NCBI GenBank assembly: GCA_021613535.1
Contig: CP075495.1
Coordinates: 8,308,001 to 8,372,000, forward strand
Reading direction: 5' to 3'
Source: Adineta vaga
Taxonomy: Eukaryota > Rotifera
Length of the DNA stretch: 64,000 nucleotides
The number at the start of each line of letters is the position of its first letter. The stretch's first letter is position 1. The notes under the pieces were generated by a model. It was not told where the DNA came from. It did no database searches and saw nothing but the letters and a program-made list of their open reading frames with translations. Shown here one piece after another: positions 10,233 to 23,400 of the stretch. The translations under genes were made by a program, and so were the position numbers.

Positions 10233-11330
10233 ATGAAGAATTTTTCTGTACAATATTTACTCTCTCATACGGAAGACAAAAAAGATGTTATACCATCCGT
10301 TATAACAACAGCACTACCAACATCAAATACACCAAATGTTAGTTCGTCCGATGATATTGGTAAGATATGATAGTATTCGAAAATTGAAGACAAATCGTTT
10401 CTTTTATCTTTTTTTTCAGAAGATGATAATCGTTCATCTGTTTCATCATCATTTTATGATTCATCGAATGATGAAGATGATGAACAACAAGTATCAAATC
10501 GAACTCTTGCCGATAGTGGAACAACATCCGAAGATAGTCAAACATCGAAATATCTTAATCAAGAACGAAACAACAATACTAATACTAATACTAATCATCG
10601 TCATCATGAAACATCAAAACGACGTAAACGACGAGTTCTATTTACTAAACAACAAACATTTGAATTGGAAAGACGTTTTCGACAACAACGATATCTTTCT
10701 GGTAAAAAAAAATCGTTTCTTTCTTTTTCAAATGATCATATCGATCTTTTTCTTCTATTAGCACCAGAACGAGAACATTTAGCAAGTGCAATTAATCTTT
10801 CTGCTACTCAAGTTAAAATTTGGTTTCAAAATCGTAAGTTTTGTTTTTTCATCAATGACTAAGTAATCGAAAATGCTACTTTTTTTAAAGATCGTTATAA
10901 AATGAAACGTTCACGATTGGACAATAGTATGTTGAAAACCATTTCATCGATTTATAATTCTAGTATTTACTTATGATCTTTTCTTCAAATTTTAGATCTA
11001 ATTGATACATCAATGTCTTCACCTCGACGTGTAGCAGTCCCAGTGCTTATTCGAAATGGTAGACCATGTCATCAACAGCGTTTTCCTCTCCCGTCATCAT
11101 CTTCAACAGCCGTTTCAACTCAACACCTTCACGGTCAACCATCAGCAAACAGTAACAACTCATTAGTTGTAACATCATCATCATCATCATCGTCATGCAA
11201 GAATGATACTCCTTCTAATATACTATTTAATGACAGACAACATCTGAAATGTGACAATATTGATCTATTCCAACAGTTTCTTCTTTCGCAATGGGCACTT
11301 TCGAAAAAATTATTTTTTCCAACAACTTAA
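10233..11330 (+). CDS. NKX2: NK2-class homeobox transcription factor (Nkx2.2/vnd-like)
   Basis: Five exons (10233-10359, 10420-10701, 10762-10833, 10891-10926, 10996-11330) encode 283 residues. All three hallmarks of the class are present: a short N-terminal TN-like motif (FSVQYLLS, residues 4-11), the homeodomain (about 110-169) ending [13 protein letters not shown] with the class-defining Tyr54, and the NK2-specific domain [15 protein letters not shown] at about 183-197. Homeodomain details ([26 protein letters not shown]) are nearer to Nkx2.2 than to Nkx2.1. The homeodomain is cut by two introns, after YLS and within the QNH codon run. The regions between domains are acidic or Ser-rich. 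In other animals these factors pattern the ventral nervous system, foregut or pharynx; the role here is inference. Confidence 0.95.
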
Positions 11331-12028
11331 TCAATATCAAGCAATGAAGAAGTAAAACAATTGATCAAGTTTTATCATAAAAAATATCTTCTCTTGTTTT
11401 TTCTTCTCTTTTCTTTTTCGTTTGCGTTTTATTCGAAAATTTTATATTATTATTATTATTACTATTATTATGATTAATCAAAAAACAAAAATTTATTATT
11501 TCATCATTCAATAAAAAAAGAAAAGAAAAGCGTTAGTATTTAGCTTCTTACATCACAAGATATAAACTTTAGTTTTCCAAAATTTACTGCTTGAAAAGTC
11601 TTCTATGTATCTTTCTCTATAGTCGAACTTCAAGTTCATTTTGAGAAATGAAACACATCGGAAAATACATTGTCGGTCGTTGACTGTTAGATTTAATTGC
11701 TATGAAAAAGTTAAATCGTTACAATTTTAAAAGATATATAAACTATAAAGTAAAAATTATCGTATTAGTTAGTCTTGAATACTTCTATTCATACTTCCTA
11801 TCATGCAAAGATAAAATAAATTAAGTCTTTATAATTAATATAGATGCCATTTCCGATTTATAAGCATAATATGATGTGTATAAGAATAAGTTAATTCTTT
11901 TTTTATTAGAAAAAAGTTTGAATGTTATATTGTTATTGCGCTTCTCAGATCGATTATATTTTGATTTTGACTTTCTTAACAACATAACAATAGATCTTAA
12001 AGAAATGACTGTGCTGTGTTTTCTTTTT
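11331..12028. other. Convergent 3' regions, no gene seen
   Basis: Non-coding AT-rich sequence between the ends of the NK2 gene (plus) and the coiled-coil gene (minus). It has a (TAT)n tract near 11444-11473 and an AATAAA near 11510 that could serve the NK2 message. Confidence 0.5.
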
Positions 12029-13320
12029 TCATTTAGATATTTGTTTCTTTATTCGAATTTTATTCTTTAATTTCCTTTCTTTCTGTTCAACTTCTTTTAT
12101 ATTTGATTTGGGAGAAACATTACCAGACGATATTGTACCCGTAGTTCCATTTAACATGTCAAATAGTCGTTCAAGATTTTCATTTCGATGAAAATTTTTT
12201 GGTTTGATAATCTGTAAAAAATAATCATATATCAGTTGTAATCTATATTCTAAATCTTTACTTTCGACATAAATAATGATTGTGTTTTTATTTGTATAAT
12301 AGATTTATAGAGATCATCCCAATTTTGATTTTGTAACATATCTTCCAAATATTTTATATTTTCAATTGCATGTAATCGTTCGTTGTATTCGTTTAATAAG
12401 CTATTCATTTCTGATAAATATCGATTTCGATTAGATATTAATTCTAAGACGTTTTTATACGATTTTTCTAGAGAATCGCTAAAAAGATGATCGTCGAATT
12501 CAGTTTTTTATTAAAAAAAAAACAAATAAGCGAACCGTTTGACATGAATTTGTTTTAATTTAGTGACATATTCAACTGCTGATCTGTTGAATAGAGTCAC
12601 TGATTGATTATCAATATAACCTTGCATGATAATCGGTTGTTGATGATTATTTTCTAATTGAGATGAAGATATAGGCGAAGATTCGGTATGATATACGACA
12701 TCAGTCGGTGCATTATTGTTGTAACTCAATGATGAGATAATATTCGATTTGTTCAATGGAAGACATGTTTGTTGACAATGTCGGCAAGATCTAGTTAAAT
12801 ATTGTTCAAGACGTTGAATACGATCAAGTAAATTGTTGTATATACAAGGATTAACAAAGTGTGATGAATTTTCTATGTAAAAAGTAAAAATAGTGTAGAA
12901 ATAATATGATATATTGATCTTACTTGATGGTTGTATATGAAAATCATCCATAGTTGTGGATGATACTTGAGAGAAACAGTCATCATCATCATCATCATCA
13001 TTTTGGACATTTGATTCTCCTTGATGATATGAAGATCTTGTCGATGTATCTCAATCAATCGAGAAAACGAAACTACCTATCTGATTTTTTGATGTTGATT
13101 GCACATCAAGTTCTTTATTAGTATGTTGTGCTTTGATTGAATCAATGGCAATGAAAGTTTGTCGTAAATGTTCATTGGAATTCTGTCGACGTAAATTTTC
13201 AAGAAAAGATAAAATATCTCGTTGCTTTTGATGATTTTTATTCAATATGAAATCAAGATGTGAAATTTGATTTCGTAAAGTTTGTATTGAATCCGATCTT
13301 ATCGTATGATAGGAAGACAT
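12029..13320 (-). CDS. Coiled-coil protein with an in-frame TGA or a 27-base intron
   Basis: Exons on the minus strand: 13320-12924 (interrupted, see below), 12872-12536, 12478-12262 and 12211-12029, 368 residues if the first interruption is spliced. The N-terminal quarter and the C-terminal half are long charged helices, probably coiled coil. In between are a poly-Asp run, a CRHCQQTC motif at the end of a leucine-rich helix, and a basic C terminus (KNKIRIKKQISK). In the first exon an in-frame TGA occurs at 13053-13051, yet the same frame continues with protein-like sequence. A GT-AG segment of exactly 27 bases would remove the stop and keep the frame, but that is far shorter than any other intron here. 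I do not recognise the family; a centrosomal or ciliary coiled-coil protein is possible. Confidence 0.55.
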
Positions 13321-13474
13321 TGGTAAATTGTATCAATTTAGAATTTCAACATGATCAATAGTTTGATTAAACATCTATGTTTGATCGCGTCAATTCATAT
13401 GTAGTGATACATAAAATGATAGCGCTAAAAATTGAACAAAAAAATCGTTTTATTGAAGAAATGTCTAGTTTAAG

Positions 13475-13864
13475 TTATCGAATACAGAAAAAATGTGGTG
13501 GATATTTTAATTCAACTTGTCGATGAGGACGTGCACATAAACGTAATAATGGTTGCTTAGGATAGTTTTGTTGTGGAGTAAAAATTGGCATATGAATAGC
13601 TAATTGTTGTAATGTCTTTTTTGTATGAGTTGTATGCAGAATAGCTAATTGGTCACATGTTTCAGCACGTTGTTGATCTTCTGTATCATCATAAATAAAG
13701 TCTGATTGTTTACAGAATGCTGGTGGTTGAAGAATAGGTAGAACTGTTGGAGCAATTCGAGGACGTTGTCGTGTAGGAAAACGAGCAACTGTACGATGTA
13801 ATGATACTGGTGGATGAAAATGAAGCACTGGAGTTGCTCGATGTACAGTACCAGTAAAAGGCAT
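13475..13864 (-). CDS. Small orphan protein, basic and Pro/His-rich
   Basis: One exon, 129 residues from the Met of MPFTGTVHRATP; an in-frame Met five codons further upstream is less likely because of the lysine run between. The protein is basic with several RxP/HxP patterns and a short acidic patch (YDDTEDQQRAE). No domain, signal peptide or membrane segment is visible and I do not recognise it. It lies upstream of, and on the same strand as, the coiled-coil gene at 12029-13320, about 155 bp away. It is called as a gene because of its length and balanced composition in a region where random frames are short; it may be one exon of a larger gene. Confidence 0.45.
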   Translation of the reverse strand: MPFTGTVHRATPVLHFHPPVSLHRTVARFPTRQRPRIAPTVLPILQPPAFCKQSDFIYDDTEDQQRAETCDQLAILHTTHTKKTLQQLAIHMPIFTPQQNYPKQPLLRLCARPHRQVELKYPPHFFCIR

Positions 13865-13879
13865 CTTTTTTTTATTCAA

Positions 13880-16800
13880 ATGAAGTGATTGTAGGCAGAC
13901 AGCTAGTGTTATATAGTAGTATTTACCTTGCTTCGTCTCTATACGGTAGTTATACCGTCATCGTTTTGCCTGTAGAAAGAAAAGATTGACAAGTTCAAAG
14001 GACATCATGCGTGACAATGTCATCAGAATGTTACATACCAAGAAGAAAAAAGTCCAATGACATACATTAACACATAATTATCCTAAAATAGATTAGTAAA
14101 AACTACAATACGAAAATGAAACTTGTCAATCAATTACGAATAATTTTTCTTTCGAGCAAAGAAATTTTTTTCATAAATCTTATTACAAAATCAATGAAAA
14201 AAATGACTAACAAAGATTATTCAACGAAGCGTAAAAGTTTAATTAGTAAAAATTCTAATAGATAGATTTGAGAATCATTTTCCTTTGTATTTCTTCTTGT
14301 AATAAAAGAACATTCTTTCGCGTTGATTAAATAAATCAAATCAACCTTGATAGGTAGTGAAATCAATAAATCCGAGATATTTTTTTTCTTGCATATATGA
14401 TATTATGCCTAAATTACCATCATCGTATATTTCGTTCTTTTCCTTGATCGCAAGTGATTAAAGAAGAAGGAGAAAAAGAATCTAACAAAGTCTCGAAGAT
14501 ATTTACTTATGATTAATACATAAAGGGTGTTGAAGAAAAAGATGAACACGAACACGTACATGAACAGATAACAATAATGATTGAATTGATATTACGACAT
14601 CAGAATAGAGAGAAAGAAAAAAACGTTCGTTACTTTAGAAAATTAAATAACAATAAAAGAATAAATACCATTGAAAGTTTGTTTATCTTACGCAACTTAC
14701 TATTTAATCATCGTTGACATTATTCTAACTGTTCAAATCAATGAAAAATGTCTAATTAAAAACGAAATAAAAGAATTCACTCAATAATTAATATACAATT
14801 GGACATGAATGAAAAAAAAAGCCTGGAACATATTTTCATCTATAGAAATGCTGATAAATCAAGAGCTCTTGTAATTTGAGTATGTTTGCTCGACTGAAAA
14901 ACTTTAGCTTTTATTTCAATACGTGTACATATATATATATATATGTATACGCATTCTATGAAATATGTACGTTCGTCATCGACAATATTTATATGAAACA
15001 GGTAGATGATTTATTCCAAGTGAATTATCGTTTTTTGGCACAAATTGAAATTCATTTTGTTAATAATGATATCGATGAGTTTCATATTGTGTCGAAATCG
15101 ATAAATTTAAAACGGATTTTACACATTTCTTTTTCACTCTCACTTATGAATTATCATTGAATATAGATGTTGATTGTTCGATTCAGTGTAAGAAATCATA
15201 CAAATGTATGAATTGATGAGAAAGTCACGTTCATTCGATTTCAGTTTTACAAATAGATGAAGAATAGCATTTTATTTCTCTTACGAAATTAATTTCGTTC
15301 AACTATCACATATTGATCTATATTCTTAGACATTTTTCTAACAGATGAGTACATATCTCAAGACGTATATGTCAAAAGGTAGTAGACCATTTTGTTTAAC
15401 CAGATTAGCCATTGTCCAAGTATTATACTCGTATAACAAATATAGAAGCTTACATGTCTCTTACGAAAAAAAAAGAAAGAATGAATTTGACTTTAAAGTA
15501 GAGATATAGTATAGATACATATTTCGAGTGGACTATTGAGCTCAGCTGAGCTGCTTACATTTCTCTATTGTTACATGTGTAAAAAATTTGATCTTGTACA
15601 AATATCGTCGTTCAATCAATATAGAATATCTCTAGTTGCGTCAGCTTAAGAACCCTACGATTCAATTATTGAGAATATACAATACAATCGTATAAAAATA
15701 ACAAGATGATAATAACGATTATGTAGATTGAGACAACGAGAAAGGCATTTAAGAAGAAAACGAAGAGATCTGTATTGAACAATAGGAGAGGAGGTAAAGG
15801 GATAAAGTGTACCATAGTCAGGATTTAACCAAAATGAATTAATAGATAGAAGAAGAGAGAAAAAAAGCGAGACAATATATTACAATTTATTCTCAATTGA
15901 TCATTTAAACAACGAAACATAGTTTGGATATAAAGAAAAAAAAAGTATTTTCAAACAAGTTGAAATCGAATATCGATTCGAAGAAAACGAAACAAATTTT
16001 TATTTGTCGTTTCTTGTTTATGTGTTTTCTATTTGAAAAACAATGATTACAATGTATTATCAACTGTATCTTTTTACAAGTAAGTGTTTATTATTGTTGT
16101 AGTGTTCATTCTTATTTTAAATATCATCTGGTGACATTGACACGTTTTTTACATGAAGATATATTTGAAAAATGTCATTGAAATATCGATCCGTATTCAA
16201 ACTATGATGGATCATGATCATTCTCTATCGCTCTTATTAGTAAATGACCTCGAATGAAAAATTTGACCTTCTGATACTTTCTTTAATTAATCATAATCTT
16301 CTCGATGTTCTTTTTTTTTCGACTATCGAAAATTGAATGAGTAATGAGAGATGATGTGCATGTACATATGTATGTGTTAACAAGGTCATCTATCTCAAGT
16401 ACATATTTTCTAAAAGTAATTCTTTTTATATATTTGACTACGGATTTTCGTCTTTAGTTTCTTGTTAATTAATCGAATAAATACAAAGTCTTGTCAACCT
16501 GTATACGGATGAGATAGAACGAAAAACAACTCAGACAGTGAAATGATTGATATATATATGTATACGAAGAGTCTCTCAGCTAGTGGACGTGTATGTCGAA
16601 GAACTACTAAGATTGAGCTCGTCAATATTGACATCATAGACTATAGATAAAAATGTGACTACTAGTTCATGATGTTAGTAATGACGACAATCGAAAGATA
16701 AAGAAGACTAGAGAAACAGATCGATCTAGTTAATATATTTTACATGTTATATGAGTGATCGAGCAGAAATGACGAAGATGCAGAAATAACGGACATCACA

Positions 16801-17444
16801 TGTCGGCTTACGGCGGTGACGCCGTGCTGCTGAGAAAAATATGATGCAATTGGAGATCATCGGGAACATGAAAACGCACAAAAAATAACGAGAGAAAGAG
16901 CGAACGAAATCTAGCTATTCGTGTGTAATTGTTCGATGACGCGTCACGTACGCAATGTATGTAATGTCGCATGCCTAGGAATGGTACGGAAGGTCAGTAA
17001 TTGAAAGACTTAAGCAACAACGAAATAAATAAATAGAAAAGAGCCATAGCAAAGATGAAATTCTTCTTCGTATGTCTCTCCAATTAATTTCACTGTATTC
17101 GCTTTAATCCTTCTTCTCTCATCGTGTTAAGAAGAGGAGAGTGAGAGAGACGGTAAGCTAACTGGTTGGTGATGGTATTTGATAGTGAATTAGAAGAAGT
17201 GACTTTACCAATGGAATTCGGTCGCGTAAAGAAGTAGGCGGTAGAGATAAAGATTGAAAGAGAAAGAGAGAGAGAGGGGAAGAGAGAGAATGAAAGCGAG
17301 CGACAGAGAAAAAAGAGATAGAGAAGAAACATAAAGTTGTGTGACAGTCAACAATTTGTCAACTTCCGAAGTGAGCGACAGCTGAGTTCACTATCACTCA
17401 CTTTACCTAGTCTCTTCAGACCATAGATACATTTTACGTATATA
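13880..17444. other. 3.6-kb gene-free region upstream of the chitin-binding gene
   Basis: No supported coding sequence. The open frames at 14876-15160 and 17090-17332 are translations of AT- and GA/CT-rich sequence. Noted items: a GC-rich perfect 6-bp hairpin at 16810-16825 and a purine tract at 17241-17332 (listed separately). The region probably contains the control sequences of the gene starting at 17445. Confidence 0.5.
17241..17332 (+). repeat. (GA)n-rich purine tract upstream of the chitin-binding gene
   Basis: About 90 bases that are nearly all purine, with repeated GAGAGA units, ending about 110 bp before the ATG of the chitin-binding gene. GAGA-type elements can keep promoters open in other animals; here the link is positional only. 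Confidence 0.45.
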
Positions 17445-20400
17445 ATGATGAGACGAAACTTTATTATTGGTAAGTAAATGAACAAGAAAAAGAATATTTG
17501 ATTGAATAAACATTGAAGAGTATAACTATTTATTTATTTATTAAAAACAGGTTTAATAAGTGTCTTATCAGCAATAACAATTTATTTACCTGATGGAGTT
17601 TCATCATTTGCACATTGTCCTGAACGTGGTACGACGAATGTTCCAACAATTATCTACCATCCAGATGAAAAATTTTGCAATGTTTATCATCAATGTAATT
17701 GTACATTAACACAATGTCAGGTTGTTGAATCACATGTTTGTCCAATTGCAAAAGTTTATTCGAAAACTAGAAGCACTTGTTTAGGTATATTGATAAAGAA
17801 ATATAACTTTCTCATATCATTGCAATATTCTAGACATTGAAGAAGAAGGTTGTGAATCAACGTATGTACAATGGGTTCAAACACATAGTAGCAATACTGA
17901 CAATGATATTAATCAAGTTGCTATTATGGTTTCTGATTCTCTTCTTCCATCGACATCCAGTAAAGATTTCGAATGTGAACAAGGTCAACCAGGCAAATTT
18001 AGGTAAAAGAATTATATTTAATTATAAGATTAATACATTCATTATCTTCTTCTTCTTTTTAGTGATCCAAATATTTGTAATATATTTCATGTGTGTATCA
18101 CTCGAAATGAAAAAACAGTTGATCAACCATTTATGTGTCCATATCCAACGGTATTCAAAAGTGGACCATCAGGCAAAATGTTCTGTGCTCGACCAGAACC
18201 GAATGATTGTCGTGGTAAAGCTTTCTATCGTACAACAGAAGATTCATCCAATTTAGCTAAAAATATCAATACAAATACTGATGATATAACAAGTTATCAT
18301 CTTCCAGAAAACACTCTTATGATTGAAAGATGTACCGAACCAGGTCTCTATCCTGATAGTCTCTATTGTAATGCCTATCATAAATGCACAAATAATGGTG
18401 AAGATCAACAATATTTATGTGAAAATCAATTACTTTTTAATCCTGAATCGAATATTTGTGATTATCCAATAAATGTTGTTTGCGGAGGTAAGATAGAAAA
18501 ACAAATGATTTATGACATAATCGATGATATTCTTATATGTCATGTTTAGGTAAAGGTTTACTTCGTCGTCCATCAGGTTTTTCAAATGGTACTCTGGTTA
18601 ATTCTTCATACATTATGGTTTATGGTAGTGAATTACGTCCTGATTGTCCATCAGATGTTTCAAATGTTCTTGTTGCTGATATGAATTATTGTAATGTTTT
18701 TTATCATTGTCAATCAGGTCGTGGATCAGTTTATATGTGTCGTGAAGGAACAGTATTTGATTCAACAAATCAAGAAGGTGTTAGTTCATGTCGTTTGGAG
18801 GAATTAATCGATTGTGGTAATCGATTAATTTTAACTTCGCAAGGTAAACGTCCATCAACATATATTAAAAAAGAGAAAACATTTACAAATTTAAATTTAT
18901 TTGGTTTTGAAAATAATCAACCACGAGAACAAAATATGTTTTTAAATAAGAATATTCATCCAAAATATTCAAATTTTATTTTATTACCACCACCAATGCA
19001 AAATCAAAAGGTTGTTGTTAATGTTCCATTCGATTGTAAAGGACGTATTGATGGTCATTGGCGTGATACACGTTATTGTGATGTATTTCATGCTTGCATT
19101 GCTGGAGAACAAAAACGTTCCTATGGTTGTAATCAAATAGGTGAACGATTTTATTTTGATGATGCATCGCAAAAGTAAAAGAAATTAGGGAATTTGACGA
19201 TGATTTTTTGTACATGTTGTTGTTGTTGTTTTTATTTAGATGTGAGTTTGCTAGTAGAAATCAAAACGGTTGTCAATCAAATCAATATTATACAGCAATT
19301 GAACCAGTTCCATCTGTACCCGGAGCACAATATGTTACAGGTAAGATAAGTGTTTATATTGTTGAAGGAAAGGAAAAATAAAAGGAAATGTTCGTATTTT
19401 AGAAGCACCAACAGAACCATGGAAGATATTTATACAATCTCGTGAACAATTTAGTTGTTCAGGTAAAAAAGAAGAGTACATCCGTTGTGTTGGATAAATA
19501 TGAATTTTTTGTTTTGTATAAATAGGAAAACAAGATGGCTTTTATGCTAGTCGTTGGTGTAATGTCTTCTATCGATGTTATACTGGTATTGCTAGTGCTT
19601 TTCTTTGTCCAAAAATGCCAAGTGGCGCTCGATTATGGTGGGTACAACATGGTTCACCACAAGGTGTTGCACAAGAAACAGCACAATGTACATGGCCATG
19701 CGAAACCGGTCGACGATGTGCAAGTTCAGGTGGAATTATTGTTGATTCTGGTTCAACAGTTAGTGAGAGTCAACAAGAAGCAGAAACAGTTTTCTCGCAA
19801 TCACTTTGTACAACTTCGTCATCATCAGGTGGTTCCAATCCAGGAGCGGGTGCAAGCGGAAGCTCTGGACAACAACCAATTTCATCGGGTGGATCTGGAA
19901 ATCCAGGTACTGGAACTGCAGGTGGACCTTCAGGAAATGTCGATGGTAAGTTTATAGTAATGAAGAAAATAAATTTTCATTTTTGTTTTCTAGGATCATT
20001 CTATGTTGATTCTGATGTCAGTTGTATCAGTCAAGCTGATGGTGTTTTTGTTGGAAGTCGTTATTGTAATGTATTTCATCGTTGTGTTAGTGGTACACGG
20101 CGAGATTTTCGTTGTCCTCGTGCTACCAATACACCATATGATCTTTGGTGGAATCAACAAACTCAACAGTGCGATTGGCCATGTAAGCTAAACATTTTTT
20201 TCTCGAAAATTATTATTCGATGCAATTCATTTTAATTCTTTGTTTAGGTCGAATTCAATGTTCAGGTTCTGTTTTCGGTACCACAACAACATCTCAACAA
20301 GTTCGCACAGAAAATGCTTTATTATTTAGTAATGAATGTGCTGGTTATCAACTTAATATAAATTCAAACATTAATACTGCAATTCTTAATAGTCAAGCCA

Positions 20401-23400
20401 TGGTTTATTCATCTCTACCACACGAACCAGAACCAACACGTAGTGCAATGTCAAAATTAATTGAAAATCCTGATCCAAATTTCATTTGTACACAGTCAGG
20501 TAAATTTCCAACTCGACGTTATTGTAATGTTTATTATGAATGTTCTGATGCCGGTTTACCACCAACACAAACATTTGAATGTGTCGATAGTTTCTTTGAT
20601 CGAAGTCAAGGTTTATGTATGCCTAAAGATCAAGTACCATGTTTAGGTGGTATTTATCCTTATGATTCAGTTCCTATTGATCGTAATCCAGATTCATTAC
20701 AATGTTCAACAAATTCTGGTTTTCAATTACATACATCTAGACAATTCTGTAATATTTATTATCTTTGTGATGGTACACAAAGTACACCGACCACATTCCG
20801 TTGTTTTGATCGTCAAACTCAACAAGAAGGTATTTATGATCCATTTGCTGAACGTTGTGATTCACGACGCAATTCCAATTGTCAAAATGGCATCTTAAAC
20901 TTAAGTCAAACACAACTATATCGTTCAATATCTATTGATCATACACGTTTACCTGATTTATCAATATTACCATGTAAATACGATCAACAATATGTTATTG
21001 AACATGAACAATACTGTAATTTATATCATGTTTGTAAACAAGGTGATTATCATTTATATGCTTGCATATCTAATGGAGAAGATAATCAACCAACATCATA
21101 TTTCTATCAACCAAATGGTCAATGTGCTGCACCATTATCAACATTATGTCCAAAAACGAAAAGTGTTTTTAGTTATGGACGTTTATTAGCTACTGCTAAT
21201 AGTGAAATTTTTCAACCATTCATCATGCCAGAACAGCAACAGCAGACACAACAACATAATTATGGTTCCATACCAATTCAAGAACGTGTAGAACCAATTC
21301 CGAAATGTCGTTCAACAGATAATTATATTATTTCACATGAACGTTATTGTAATTTATTTTATGGTTGTAAAGAAGGTGAACTTATACTGTATGCATGTGT
21401 TGATCGCTTGACTAATGCTTATGGTGGAATTTTTCAATCATCAACTGGTAATTGTATAGCACCGGAAGGTAATGCTAAAGAATGTCCACGAAATGAATTC
21501 TATCGTCCAACAGTAATGGCAACAACACGAATGTATCCTAATGTATCATTTCGTTCTTATACAATGCTTGAAACATCCAATGAAACATTATTAAATCAAC
21601 ATGATAAAAAATTTAATGAAACAAACGAAATAAAATCATCCTTTTCTTGTCTAAATCGTATTGATGGTTATTATGAATCGGAATGGTGCAATATTTTCTA
21701 TCGTTGTGTAGCTGGAAAACGTATTAATGAACGTTGTCCATCAGCTGCTAGTCAACCATTACCAAATTATGATCTCTGGTGGAGACATCAGAATACTGTT
21801 TATAATGCTAGTAATCCACAATATTTTGGTGGTTTAGATTATTTAGTACGATGTGAATGGCCATGCAAAGTTGAATGTAAGAAACCAATTTGGATATCAT
21901 CAGATAAAACAAATGGTGCTGCTGAAAAAGTACTTAAACAAGATCAAGAACTTCGACCTGGTTGTGCATTAGTTGCTAATAGAAAAATTGAACAAACAGT
22001 TCCAACAACGCAGACAATGCTTATGTTTTCTGATATACCAAATCCAACAAATTTCACATGTCCATTGAATTTACAGGGTATAAAAATTCGTTTAGCTGAT
22101 CCAAAATATTGTAATGTTTTTCATGTATGTATTAATTCAAAATTAATTTCTTCATATCTTTGTATTGAATCACAATTTGATACAAAAGAAAAAGATTGTG
22201 TACCATTTACAACAACAAATACTTGTCCAGAAGATCGACGTTATTCATATTCACGTTCACGTTTTGCTGCACAAACAACACCATCCGCATATTTTGAAGC
22301 TGTGGAAGTTCGAAGTGTTAATCCAAGTGGCTATGAATGTATCACAGATGGTATTCATACGGATCCAATGTTTTGTAATATTTTTCATGCTTGTTCGGGT
22401 CGTACACGACGAACATTTCAATGTCGTCAAACAGGTACAGATGGTATCAATGATGGCGTATCAACATTTGATCTAAATACAAAAAGTTGTACAAAATTTT
22501 CATCCTATTCATGTCCAACATTACTCTATAACCAAGAATTCGTTATTTTACCTGTTATGTTCAAACCACCAACAGTATCACCATGTGGTAAAGAAGGTTT
22601 CTTTCCTGTATCTGATATAACTGCACAATATTGTAACATGTTTGCATGGTGTTCAAAAGGACATGGTGAAGCAAAAGTTTTTGAATGTGTTCCATCAGTT
22701 TCTGGTGCACATTCAGGTGCATTTGATATATCTCGACGATCATGTTCATCACGTACTACATGTCCACGTGCACGACATTCATCACCATATAATACAAGTC
22801 TACTTGCCATGACATTACGACCAAAAATAGTCAGTATTGGTAAACGAAAACAGTTTTCATTAACAAGTACAATGCTTGAAAATGGTTACATTGCATTGGG
22901 TGTTGATTTTCAAACATCATTTACATGTCCGTTAGGAACAGCAGGATTTCATGCTAATCCAAATTATTGTGATGTCTTTCATTATTGCTATGAAACAGGT
23001 GAATTAGCATCATTTGTTTGTGCATCAATGCCAAATCGTTATCAATTATGGTGGAGTCATCAAAATGAACCTGGTCGACCAGATGTAAGATCAATAATAG
23101 AAGTCTTTATAGACAACGAAATCTTTTTTCTTTGCTTTCTTTCTAGAATGTATTCTGTGATTGGCCATGTAATTTACAAGGTGTCTACGCTTGTCCAGCA
23201 CATAAATCAAATCTTATGCGTGATCGACAACCTGTGGGTAATGTTGCACAACAAGAAGTTATTGAAGCAACATGTTCATCAGCTCAAGTACCAACTGTTG
23301 CAGTTATTGTTAATGGTATAACACCAGATCCTGTGGGTGTTATGACACCAACATTTTATCCTGCACCATCGCCAGGTCTGAACAATATACCATTATCGCC

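Noticed and set aside
10336-10761. 141-codon plus-strand open frame inside the NK2 gene
   Set aside because: A shadow frame of the homeobox exons; it reads through two good introns and has no domain, while the other frame encodes a homeodomain.
14876-15160. 94-codon open frame with hydrophobic Tyr/Ile repeats
   Set aside because: Includes a translated (TA)n run and lacks splice partners; looks like chance.
17090-17332. Minus-strand 80-codon open frame starting MFLLYLFFL
   Set aside because: It is the translation of a GA/CT-rich tract; no coding composition and no homology-like pattern.
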